The notes under the pieces: generated by a model
The model's input: the letters and a program-made list of their open reading frames with translations, nothing else
Database searches by the model: none
What the model was told of the DNA's origin: nothing
Assembly: GCA_910579285.1 (NCBI GenBank)
Contig: CAJTTT010000058.1
Span: 1-8,026, forward strand
Direction of reading: 5' to 3'
Source: an uncultured Lachnospiraceae bacterium
GTDB lineage: Bacteria > Bacillota > Clostridia > Lachnospirales > Lachnospiraceae
DNA: 8,026 nt
In this document: piece by piece, positions 1-7,174 of the stretch
Layout of the letters: each line of letters begins with the position of its first letter
Numbering within the stretch: position 1 is the first letter of the stretch
Made by a program: the position numbers and the translations under genes

Positions 1-293
1 AAATCGGGGAGATTGACGGGGAAATCTGCCTGCGCCTTGACAAGTCCGACTATTCCACTTATACGTCCATGTTCGATATGTTCCACGCATGGCAGGAGCA
101 AGCCGCCAAACTGGAACAGGGCGAGATTACCAAAGAGGAATACGACCAGTGGCGGTACAAGTACCCGGAACTGGACACCTCAAAGCATTGGGCGAAAGTC
201 CCCTCACAGGCGGTCAGTGATATGCTCATGGAAGAATTTCAGAAAATCGAGAAAGAAGAAAAGAAAACATCTAAAAAGAAAAAGCAGAAATAA
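1..293 (+). CDS. C-terminal end of an unrecognised protein, possibly from a mobile element (5' end outside window)
   Basis: An open frame runs in from the left edge (first full codon at base 3) to a TAA at 291-293, giving about 96 residues. I do not recognise the family. The visible part is hydrophilic and probably helical: a stretch rich in Tyr, Phe and Trp, then a short helix pair around 'LEQGEITKEEYDQW', then a tail that is almost all Lys, Glu and Ser (ending 'KKKKQK'). Such basic tails occur on DNA- or RNA-binding proteins, but this is not diagnostic. An internal ATG at 69 could start a 74-residue ORF. However, the frame stays open and protein-like upstream of it, so I read the gene as truncated by the window. 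None of the motifs of a tyrosine-integrase C-terminus (His-x-x-Arg, catalytic Tyr) can be seen. It points toward the 3' end of guaA, a position often held by genes at the end of an integrated element; a mobilisation or recombination role is only a guess. Confidence 0.55.
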   Translation, partial: IGEIDGEICLRLDKSDYSTYTSMFDMFHAWQEQAAKLEQGEITKEEYDQWRYKYPELDTSKHWAKVPSQAVSDMLMEEFQKIEKEEKKTSKKKKQK

Positions 294-547
294 GCATAAA
301 AAAGACCTTGCCGATATTCAGTTTTCATATCTGAACCCGCACTATCGTGCGGTTGTCGCGGCATTCGTCAAATGGAAATGCAAGCATTCCCATTTTCCTC
401 ATTGCTCGCGCAAATCAGCAAGGTTTTCTTATGCCATTGATGTAATTATTTAGTGCGTGATGTGAAAAATGTTGCCAAATCGTTGCCAGTACCTAAACAA
501 ATTTGCTTGTAACCCGCATAAACACTGGGTTCTTGAAGCCCGTTTCA
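294..547. other. Gene-free junction region with inverted repeats, between the left-edge gene and guaA
   Basis: No convincing coding frame exists here; the plus-strand frame that crosses part of it gives a Ser/Arg/His-rich translation typical of a shadow. It contains four small dyads: 317-321 with 331-335, 337-342 with 347-352 (6 bp stem, 4-base loop), 370-382 with 383-395 (11 of 13 positions matching), and 402-406 with 417-421. It also holds GTTGCCA twice, at 471-477 and 482-488. None of the stems is followed by a T-run on either strand, so no clear intrinsic terminator is visible for guaA or for the left-edge gene. A weak dyad, 511-515 with 527-531, lies just past the guaA stop. The layout would suit the end of an integrated element. 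Confidence 0.5.
471..488. repeat. Two direct copies of GTTGCCA, 11 bases apart
   Basis: GTTGCCA occurs at 471-477 and again at 482-488, with starts 11 bases apart, about one helical turn. The pair lies 60-77 bases beyond the guaA stop codon. Short direct repeats on the same DNA face near an attachment site are typical of arm-type binding sites for tyrosine integrases; that role here is inferred from position only. With a 7-base unit, chance cannot be excluded. Confidence 0.4.
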
Positions 548-1840
548 TCACTCGAACTCAATCGTCGCCGGCGGCTTCGGGCTCATATCATAGCACACCC
601 GGTTCACATTCCCAACCTCCGCCAAAATCCGCTCCGTAATCTTCTCCAACACATCCCAGTCAATCTTCTCGATGGACGCCGTCATTGCATCGATGGTATT
701 GATGGCACGAATAATCACCATATACTCAAACACCCTGGCATTATTCTTCATTCCCACAGACTTAAAATCCGGCACAACAGTAAAATACTGCCATACCTTC
801 TTGTCCAGTCCTGCCTTGGCAAATTCCTCCCGCAGGATCGCATCTGACTCTCTGACTGCCTCCAGTCTGTCTCTGGTGATCGCTCCCAGGCATCTCACAC
901 CAAGTCCCGGTCCCGGGAACGGCTGTCTGTACACCATATCATGCGGCAGCCCCAGTTCTACGCCGCAGGCGCGCACTTCATCTTTAAAAAGCTGTTTTAA
1001 CGGCTCCACAAGCTCGAACTTCAAATCCTCCGGCAGGCCGCCCACGTTGTGATGGGACTTCACCATTTTTGCCGTCTTTGTGCCGCTCTCAATAATATCC
1101 GGGTAGATGGTTCCCTGTCCAAGGAAATCAATTCCCTCCAGTTTCCTTGCTTCCTCCTCAAACACACGGATAAACTCGCCGCCAATAATCTTGCGCTTCT
1201 GTTCCGGGTCTGCCACATTCTCAAGTTTACCAAGGAAACGCTCAGAGGCATCCACATAAATCAAGTTTGCATGCAATTCATCGCGGAACACTTTCACAAC
1301 GCTTTCCGATTCGTTTTTGCGCATCAGACCGTGGTTGACATGTACGCACACAAGCTGCTGTCCAATCGCCTTGATCAGCATTGCCGCTACAACGGAAGAG
1401 TCCACGCCACCCGACAAAGCCAGAAGCACTTTTCGATCGCCAACCTGCTGTCTGATCAATTCCACCTGGTCTTCAATGAAGTTCTTCATGTTCCAATTTG
1501 CCTCAGCACTGCACTCCTCGAAAACAAACTTTTTCAAGATTTCCTGCGTTGGAAGCTCAGTAAGCTGGGTCTTGCATTTTGACTGCGGATAATCTATGGA
1601 AATCATCGGAATGCCCATATCGTAAAGCTCTGGTCTGACTTCCACTTCCTTTCCGTCAACCACGCGGTTTTCACCGCCGTTTAGCACAATGCCTTTCACA
1701 TTCTTTAAAGCGTTCAGCTCATCCACCGTAATGTCATGCGGATGTATTTCGCTGTATACGCCGAGTTCGCGTATTTCGCGGGCGAGCACTGTGTTATTTG
1801 TGCTTCCCATATCCAAAATGACAATCAAATCCTGTTTCAT
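548..1840 (-). CDS. guaA: GMP synthase with intact ATP-PPase half and degenerate glutaminase domain
   Basis: Makes GMP from XMP, ATP and an ammonia donor in the cytoplasm, the last step of guanine nucleotide synthesis. The product is 430 residues; the usual GuaA has about 510-525. The synthetase half is complete: P-loop SGGVDSS at 143-149, the KRKIIG segment at 215-220, GQGTIYPDIIES at 241-252, KSHHNVGGLP at 261-270, PFPGPGLGVR at 307-316, and the C-terminal end KPPATIEFE. The N-terminal amidotransferase domain begins normally (ILDMGS near residue 8, IRELGVYSE near 23) but is cut short. The segment matching the catalytic GxCYG reads SIDYP, with Asp83 at the Cys position. About 80-90 residues are then missing, including the HPE motif, before the frame rejoins near 'EILKKFVFEE'. 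The enzyme is therefore predicted to use free ammonia or a separate glutaminase subunit. I chose the ATG at 1840 because AAGGAGG lies at 1850-1856, nine bases upstream; a TTG at 1873 would add 11 unlikely residues. The frame is clean, so this does not look like a pseudogene. Confidence 0.93.
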   Translation of the reverse strand: MKQDLIVILDMGSTNNTVLAREIRELGVYSEIHPHDITVDELNALKNVKGIVLNGGENRVVDGKEVEVRPELYDMGIPMISIDYPQSKCKTQLTELPTQEILKKFVFEECSAEANWNMKNFIEDQVELIRQQVGDRKVLLALSGGVDSSVVAAMLIKAIGQQLVCVHVNHGLMRKNESESVVKVFRDELHANLIYVDASERFLGKLENVADPEQKRKIIGGEFIRVFEEEARKLEGIDFLGQGTIYPDIIESGTKTAKMVKSHHNVGGLPEDLKFELVEPLKQLFKDEVRACGVELGLPHDMVYRQPFPGPGLGVRCLGAITRDRLEAVRESDAILREEFAKAGLDKKVWQYFTVVPDFKSVGMKNNARVFEYMVIIRAINTIDAMTASIEKIDWDVLEKITERILAEVGNVNRVCYDMSPKPPATIEFE

Positions 1841-1924
1841 AGGGTAATGCCTCCTTGTCCTCTGTTCTGTCAATAACTATCCTTCATCCTGCTGCCTGCA
1901 CATGCAAAATGCTGCCGCTATTCC

Positions 1925-1954
1925 ATTATATAGTAGCTTTCCTCCGAAAATCAA
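1925..1954 (-). promoter_or_regulatory. Probable sigma-A promoter of guaA
   Basis: Read on the minus strand, a -35 box TTGATT (1949-1954) and a perfect -10 box TATAAT (1925-1930) are separated by 18 bases. Transcription would begin near 1918, leaving a leader of roughly 78 bases before the guaA ATG. It lies in the 176-base gap (1841-2016) between the exporter operon and guaA, so guaA probably has its own transcript. I saw no purine riboswitch core and no clear terminator hairpin in the leader. I found no convincing intrinsic terminator after the upstream permease gene either, so read-through is possible. Confidence 0.6.
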
Positions 1955-2016
1955 CTGAATTATTATATGGCAGCCCATGAAATCAAGAAGAAGGCTCAAG
2001 CTGTCTATAAAATCTT

Positions 2017-2823
2017 TTAACCATTTGCACTCGTATACCGTCTGATTCCTGCATTCCACATAAGTCTCGACAATATAAAAGCCAATACGGAAACTGCAAT
2101 TCCCCAAATCAGCTGTAACAGATCCAGTCTTCCAAGTATCGCCATGCCAGACCAGTTTGTCACCAGAAAAATAGGTATAAGGAAGGTTCCGATCTGCCTG
2201 ATCACTTTCGGATATAGTTCCATTGGCATATTGTTATAGTCCCAGAGGGCGGCGTATAGTGTACTGACCGCATGTAAGGAAGTCACCCAGAACACCAGAA
2301 GCGCCGCCATCAATCCAAATGAATAGGTCAGGACAATGCCCGCTGCCAGATAGAGAACAAAAACGCCGATATGACCGATTGTCGCCGGTATCGCGCATCG
2401 TTTCCACCCCTCTGCCATCAACATTGTTCCCACTGTCACATTGGGAAACGCCAGCGCAAAGTTATACTTTCCAAATGTCTGCAAAAACTGGAGCGATCCC
2501 GGTTTGGTCATAAGCAGATCCAGATCTCCTTTGATCACCTGTTCTGGAATACTGTTGACGCCGCTTAAGAACATCCAGACTCCCGTCATAAAAATGTAGG
2601 TTCCCACAAACATGATAACCATATCTGATGTCAGGCTCCCCACCTTCATTCCCGAAGACATCACCACATACAAATACACCAGTTTGATCATCATATAGGC
2701 AAGTTCAACGCAGACGCCGGACACAAAATTCAGAGGATATTCCATCGTGGATTGCAGGGAAAGCTTTCCAAAATGAACTGCTACCCTGACATACCATTTC
2801 AATTCATGCATTCTTTCTTTCAT
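2017..2823 (-). CDS. ABC-2 type exporter permease, second subunit (DUF990 / COG3694-like)
   Basis: Predicted 268-residue inner membrane protein, the second membrane subunit of the exporter encoded with the two genes upstream. Hydrophobic stretches lie near residues 34-56, 66-88, 122-135, 146-168, 170-183, 210-222 and 234-253, which fits about six membrane helices. A cytoplasmic motif 'VIKGDLDLLMTKP' (97-108) resembles the 'HSGGIARYLVRP' motif of the partner permease; a Gly followed by a Lys/Arg-Pro pair is, as I recall, typical of this family. It has no ATPase or extracytoplasmic binding domain. The start is not firmly set: the ATG at 2823 has only a weak GGTGAT upstream, while a second ATG four codons later follows a purine-rich AAAGAAAG. 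The gene starts 48 bases after the first permease stops. What it exports is unknown; assignment to COG3694 rather than COG4587 is from memory of gene order. Confidence 0.85.
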   Translation of the reverse strand: MKERMHELKWYVRVAVHFGKLSLQSTMEYPLNFVSGVCVELAYMMIKLVYLYVVMSSGMKVGSLTSDMVIMFVGTYIFMTGVWMFLSGVNSIPEQVIKGDLDLLMTKPGSLQFLQTFGKYNFALAFPNVTVGTMLMAEGWKRCAIPATIGHIGVFVLYLAAGIVLTYSFGLMAALLVFWVTSLHAVSTLYAALWDYNNMPMELYPKVIRQIGTFLIPIFLVTNWSGMAILGRLDLLQLIWGIAVSVLAFILSRLMWNAGIRRYTSANG

Positions 2824-2871
2824 CTGTCATCACCACAGCAGCGCCGCATAGAAGCACACTTATTTATCATC

Positions 2872-3672
2872 TTATCCACCCACCGCAACATATTTTTTTA
2901 ATCCCAAATGCCAGCTGCATCTTCCTAATACCGCTAAAAGGAAAATCCAGATAAGCTGTATACAGAGCACTTCCACAGCTTCCGTGATTCCTGCCGTCCC
3001 TGACAAAATCTGAATCGGATAGTTGATGGTATATGTCAGTGGTATATATCTGCTGATACTTTCATAGGTGCTGCCAAACACCGATACTGGAAATATACCT
3101 CCGCTCATTACCATAATCACTACGCTTATGGCGTGAAAAAAGTTTCCGATCTCTGTAAGCCAGAAAGCCAATGTACTCAGGCAAAAGAAAATAAAAAAGT
3201 TAAGCACAGCCGCCAGCGCCAATGACAGAAGGAAAAGAAGCACAGCGGCAGGTGTCACCACAAAATCCACCGCAAAGAATAGCAAAAGCAGCGCCCCCAG
3301 GGTCACAAACACCATGCTGATCATGGATACAAACTTATTTCCAACGACATCGCATAGGCGAAATCCGACATAGTTCACAGGACGCACCAGATATCTGGCA
3401 ATTCCGCCGCTGTGGATATCCTCGTTCACCATATACTCGACGCCGGTGTCTGTAAATTTGGCCACAGCGCCGGCCACGACCACATACAGAATCATCTGAG
3501 GAAATGTGTAGCCGTACATAGCGTCACAGCCGCTGTCTCCATACATTGCGCTCCAGATAAACACCTGCATGAGAATCGGAAACACAGTGCCAATAAGGTT
3601 CATAAGGAAATCAAATCGAAATTCCATTGAGTTAGAGACACCTGCCCAAAAGACAGTCTTATATTTTTCCAT
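2872..3672 (-). CDS. ABC-2 type exporter permease, first subunit (DUF990 / COG4587-like)
   Basis: Predicted 266-residue inner membrane protein. Hydrophobic segments near 22-45, 57-73, 114-138, 140-172, 178-200 and 233-250 fit six membrane helices. A short amphipathic N-terminal stretch precedes the first, as in ABC-2 family permeases. The loop motif 'HSGGIARYLVRP' at 87-98 has a counterpart in the second permease, which suggests the two pair as a heterodimer with the ATPase encoded just upstream. I chose the ATG at 3672 because AGGGGG lies at 3679-3684, six bases upstream. An upstream ATG at 3699 would add nine basic residues that read like the end of the preceding gene in another frame. The start overlaps the ATPase gene's end by 14 bases, a sign of translational coupling. 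The substrate cannot be inferred from the sequence. Confidence 0.87.
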   Translation of the reverse strand: MEKYKTVFWAGVSNSMEFRFDFLMNLIGTVFPILMQVFIWSAMYGDSGCDAMYGYTFPQMILYVVVAGAVAKFTDTGVEYMVNEDIHSGGIARYLVRPVNYVGFRLCDVVGNKFVSMISMVFVTLGALLLLFFAVDFVVTPAAVLLFLLSLALAAVLNFFIFFCLSTLAFWLTEIGNFFHAISVVIMVMSGGIFPVSVFGSTYESISRYIPLTYTINYPIQILSGTAGITEAVEVLCIQLIWIFLLAVLGRCSWHLGLKKYVAVGG

Positions 3673-4660
3673 ACTCAGCCCCCTGCGCGCCCTGCTCATA
3701 AAGACGGGCTATGCTTTCCTCCAGCGGCGCTGCATCAATTCCAATATCTCCAACGGAAAACGCGGCAAACAATCTGTGTATCGTCTGCGTCACAGCTGCA
3801 TCATCAACCTCGATAGCCGCCTTCATCGGCTCCCAGTTTTTTATCGTCCCAAAAGAAACCAGATCCGCTCTCGGTACCGGGCTGTTCCACTGGACATTCA
3901 GGATTCTCTTTTTAGAAAAAATACTTCGGATATGTTCCAGGGTTCCGTCATAGACCAGATCCCCGTGGCTGATCACCATTGTTCTTTGGCACAGTTCTTC
4001 GATGTCTTTCAGATCATGGCTCGTTACCAGCATTGTTGCTCCGTTCTGGCGGTTATAATCTTTCAGAAACTGACGGATATTATTTTGTGCAATGAAGTCC
4101 AGACCGATTGTTGGCTCATCCAAAAATATGACTTCGGGCCTGTGTAAAAGCGCCGCAATCATTTCCATCTTCATGCGTTCACCCAGAGATAACCGCCGGA
4201 CCTGTACCTTCAAAAACTCCTGTACGCCGAATAGCTCTACCAGTTCGCCAAGTGTCTGCCTGTACTGCGCATCCGATATTTCATATATACTTTTATTCAG
4301 CGCAAAGGAATCCACGGCCGGCAGATTGATCCACAACTGGGATTTCTGCCCGGCCACATAGGCAAATCGCTTCTTGAATTCTTTTTTCCTCTCCCAAGGC
4401 ACATATCCATTCACCCGCGCTTCGCCGGAAGTCGGATGCAAAATGCCGGAAAGTATTTTGATCGTCGTTGTCTTTCCCGCGCCGTTTGGCCCAAGAAATC
4501 CCACCATTTCTCCCTTTTGGATTTCAAAAGAGAGATCCTTCAGTGCGCGTCGAATCTGTTTGGTTCTGTGGAACAAATTCTTCACAGAGCTTTTCATACC
4601 CGCCTCTTTTTCGTAATAGGCAAAGTCCCGCGTCAGATTTTTTACAACAATTCCTTCCAT
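3659..4660 (-). CDS. ABC exporter ATP-binding protein (COG4586-like)
   Basis: Predicted cytoplasmic ATPase of 333 residues that powers the exporter formed with the two downstream permeases. Walker A GPNGAGKT is at 57-64, Q-loop Gln105 or Gln108 in 'GQKSQLW', signature LSLGERMKME at 157-166, Walker B VIFLDEP at 177-183, D-loop GLD after it, and the switch His215 in 'TSHD'. All catalytic positions appear intact. After residue 245 comes an extra C-terminal domain of about 85 residues that is not part of the ATPase fold, as in larger members of this exporter group. The start at 4660 is chosen because 'MEGIVVKNLTRDF' matches the usual N-terminus, with a GGGG Shine-Dalgarno at 4670-4673. An in-frame ATG at 4705 overlaps the mannosidase stop as ATGA and would add 15 residues. 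The gene follows the mannosidase by 41 bases, so co-transcription is likely. Confidence 0.92.
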   Translation of the reverse strand: MEGIVVKNLTRDFAYYEKEAGMKSSVKNLFHRTKQIRRALKDLSFEIQKGEMVGFLGPNGAGKTTTIKILSGILHPTSGEARVNGYVPWERKKEFKKRFAYVAGQKSQLWINLPAVDSFALNKSIYEISDAQYRQTLGELVELFGVQEFLKVQVRRLSLGERMKMEMIAALLHRPEVIFLDEPTIGLDFIAQNNIRQFLKDYNRQNGATMLVTSHDLKDIEELCQRTMVISHGDLVYDGTLEHIRSIFSKKRILNVQWNSPVPRADLVSFGTIKNWEPMKAAIEVDDAAVTQTIHRLFAAFSVGDIGIDAAPLEESIARLYEQGAQGAEYGKI

Positions 4661-4701
4661 TAAAATGCACCCCATTTTGCAATGCAGCAATGCAATACGC
4701 A

Positions 4702-7149
4702 TCATAAATTCGAAGTAACACTCTCCACCCGCTCTTCAAGCATATTATTACAGACTGCTTCTTCTCCTTCTGAAAGGCGTACCGTCTTAATCTCAAAGGG
4801 CGTAAAGGAAAGGATAAATTCTCTTCCCAGGGAAGGTATCTTACATTGCGCCGATGTATTCCTGCCTGCCGCCTCATAAACCCTCAAAATGATATCTCCG
4901 CTTCCATCCTCCGCTTCCTTTACCACTTCCACAAAGATATTGTCCTCGCTTACCTGCAGGAAAGAGCCTTTCTGGGGAAGATGCCCTTTGTGATAGGTTT
5001 CAAACAAAGCAATGGGCTTTTCATTCAGAATCTTTGCCCGTTTGACGGTATCCGCCTCTTCCCAGCTTCCATCGTGAGGATAAAGGCCGTAAGTGAAGGT
5101 CTGCACACCCTGATCCAGATATACATATTCCAGCTCACAATCCGGCACATAGGGCTCGTGCTGGGCATATATCGGGCTTCTGAGTATCGTCAGTTCCCCG
5201 TTCTTTCCTGCCGTGTCCGCCGCAAATTTGCCATCGTTTAAAATAGAAAGTCCATGAACCATCGTGTCTAACCCGGGCGCCGCTCCCTCCAGATCAAACC
5301 ATGTCTGCATCGGAAACTCCTCCCCGTTAGGCTCCCTCTGGGCCACTCCATAGGGAATCTCGTAGCTGGCCCTCAAATAATTCATATTCATGGGGAAGCG
5401 CAGTTTCAGCATGGACATTTTCTCATGCCAGTCCACTGTCGTTTCCACGGAAATAAAATCCAGCTCCTTGTAGATGGAAAAGTCCTGAAACATTCTGGAA
5501 TTGCCATACACACTGGTCACCCGGATCACCGCCTTCACAGGACCGTTTTCAATGCGCTGCACCTTCACTGCCTCAAATCGTCCGATCTCCTCATCGAAAA
5601 TACGCACACCGTGAGACCAGGTATCGCTCTCATCTTTAATCACCACAGGCACCGCCGCTGGAGCGGAAAAGTATTCTGTCCCATCATTCTTTTTCACCAG
5701 GGAAGAAATATAGCCCTTTTCATCGAATTTAACCGAGAACCATTTATTTTCCGCACTGGTCTGGGTTGAGCTTATATTTTCAAACTGCCTTCCTTTTTCC
5801 CTCACGGCAAAGCGATAGGTACGATAGCCCAGAGACGGCAGTTTTGCCACAAAGGCAATCCGGCATCTTCCGTTGCTGGAAGCTTTGGACTGGACAATCT
5901 GATAGGGTATCTGGTTATCCTCCTCATCCAAAAGCACGGTATGCTCCTTCAGAGAAAGGGATTCCACTGCCACCTCCGTCATGGTCTCAAAAGGATTGGG
6001 ATTCATCACCACCAGAGGTTTCATCCCTTCCTCCATTGGAATGTCGATATTCCAGCTGATCGACTGTATGGCACTGTTCAACTGTCTTCCCGCTATATGC
6101 AGGGCATAATCATAATCCTCTCTGGCATCCACATAAGCTTCCTCCAGGCTGGTGCCTGCCAGAATATCATGGAACTGGTTGAACAGCGCTATTTTCCATG
6201 CCTTGGTCAGTTCTTCTCTGTCATACTTCCCGGCGGACAGGATTTTTGCCATGACAGAAAGCTTTTCTGCCATGCGAAGTCTGTTTTCTGCTCTTCTGTT
6301 CAGATTTTTTACCTCGGAATGGGCGCTGTAGCAGCCGCTGGCATGATGAAGCAGTTCTCCCGTCACCACAGGAAGGATTCTGCCCGACTGCTCCACATCT
6401 TTAAAGTAATCTACCGGGGAAGCAAAAATCAGCTCCGGCATATCCTCTCTCTTATTCATTTCCAAAATACTTTCAATATTTTTTTTAGTGGGGCCGCCGC
6501 CATGATTGCCTACGCCGTAAAAACACATGATGCCGTTGCCAGGATTCTTGATCTCCCCTGCACACCGCTTCACATGTTCCTCGATCTCCTCCGGCCATGT
6601 ACAGTACTCAAAAGGAATCCGAAAAGCGATCACCTGTGAACCATCTGCGGATTTCCACAGGAAGGTTTCCCCGTCCACACCTTTTTCGTGTCTGCCCGGA
6701 CGCATAAACACATAATAATCCATGCCTGATTTCTTCAGAATCTGCGGCAGATTCCCGTTATGGCCAAAGCTGTCCACATTATAGCCGCACACCGCTTTCA
6801 CACCAAATTTTTCCTCAAAATATTTCTGCCCGTAAAGTCCCTGGCGCACATAGGACTCTCCTGCGGGCGCATTGCAATCCGGCTGAATCCACCAGCCGCC
6901 CACAATGATCCAGCGCCCTTCCTTTATGCGCTCTTTTATTTCTTCAAACATGGCAGGCTCGTTTTCCTCCACCCACTCATAGAATGAAGCGGAACTGCCT
7001 GTAAAAATAAACGACTCATACTCCTTCATCCGATCCAGCACAGACCGAAAAGTGGCTTTGATTTCCTGAAATCCCTCCTGCCACCGCCACATCCACACGG
7101 GATCAATGTGCGAATTTCCTATCATATATAATCTCTTATCTTTTTTCAT
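4702..7149 (-). CDS. GH38 family alpha-mannosidase, cytoplasmic
   Basis: Predicted retaining alpha-mannosidase of 815 residues that removes terminal alpha-linked mannose from glycans or small mannosides. No signal peptide is present, so it would act on imported substrate. The N-terminal catalytic domain shows the zinc site motif 'NSHIDPVWMWRW' (His14, Asp16), the nucleophile Asp126 in 'NVDSFGHNG', and another zinc-binding His at 327 in 'NQFHDILAGTS', which matches the HD motif of this family. Gly/Trp-rich 'GRWIIVGGWWIQPDCN' at 78-93 is also typical. The remaining part, after about residue 400, is the beta-rich C-terminal region. The start at 7149 is supported by GGGAG at 7158-7162, eight bases upstream; the longer frame to 7197 would run into the preceding gene. 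It lies 25 bases after the GH13_18 gene. The exact linkage cut is not readable; the 'HIDPVW' motif differs from the 'HWDREW' type I recall for streptococcal GH38. A mannosylglycerate hydrolase is an alternative. Confidence 0.93.
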   Translation of the reverse strand: MKKDKRLYMIGNSHIDPVWMWRWQEGFQEIKATFRSVLDRMKEYESFIFTGSSASFYEWVEENEPAMFEEIKERIKEGRWIIVGGWWIQPDCNAPAGESYVRQGLYGQKYFEEKFGVKAVCGYNVDSFGHNGNLPQILKKSGMDYYVFMRPGRHEKGVDGETFLWKSADGSQVIAFRIPFEYCTWPEEIEEHVKRCAGEIKNPGNGIMCFYGVGNHGGGPTKKNIESILEMNKREDMPELIFASPVDYFKDVEQSGRILPVVTGELLHHASGCYSAHSEVKNLNRRAENRLRMAEKLSVMAKILSAGKYDREELTKAWKIALFNQFHDILAGTSLEEAYVDAREDYDYALHIAGRQLNSAIQSISWNIDIPMEEGMKPLVVMNPNPFETMTEVAVESLSLKEHTVLLDEEDNQIPYQIVQSKASSNGRCRIAFVAKLPSLGYRTYRFAVREKGRQFENISSTQTSAENKWFSVKFDEKGYISSLVKKNDGTEYFSAPAAVPVVIKDESDTWSHGVRIFDEEIGRFEAVKVQRIENGPVKAVIRVTSVYGNSRMFQDFSIYKELDFISVETTVDWHEKMSMLKLRFPMNMNYLRASYEIPYGVAQREPNGEEFPMQTWFDLEGAAPGLDTMVHGLSILNDGKFAADTAGKNGELTILRSPIYAQHEPYVPDCELEYVYLDQGVQTFTYGLYPHDGSWEEADTVKRAKILNEKPIALFETYHKGHLPQKGSFLQVSEDNIFVEVVKEAEDGSGDIILRVYEAAGRNTSAQCKIPSLGREFILSFTPFEIKTVRLSEGEEAVCNNMLEERVESVTSNL

Positions 7150-7174
7150 TGCCTCAGCTCCCTTTCTTTCTCCC

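Noticed and set aside
13..453. 146-codon plus-strand frame at the left edge
   Set aside because: It overlaps the better frame ending at 293 and its translation is an unnatural run of Ser, Arg, Lys and His with no recognisable fold; it looks like a shadow.
511..531. Intrinsic terminator of guaA
   Set aside because: The 5-bp stem has an 11-base loop and no following T-run on the minus strand, so it does not meet the usual pattern.
1841..1918. Purine riboswitch in the guaA leader
   Set aside because: The leader is only about 78 bases and shows neither the conserved loop sequences nor the three-stem pattern of the purine aptamer.
1877..2107. Small minus-strand frame of 76 codons between the permease and guaA
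   Set aside because: It overlaps the end of the permease gene in another frame, crosses the guaA promoter, lacks a good ribosome binding site and has a Cys-rich composition without a family match.
5941..6639. 232-codon plus-strand frame inside the mannosidase gene
   Set aside because: It lies wholly opposite a gene with clear GH38 motifs; its translation is His-, Ser- and Cys-rich with no domain. The same reasoning removes the other plus-strand frames over guaA, the permeases, the ATPase and the phosphorylase.
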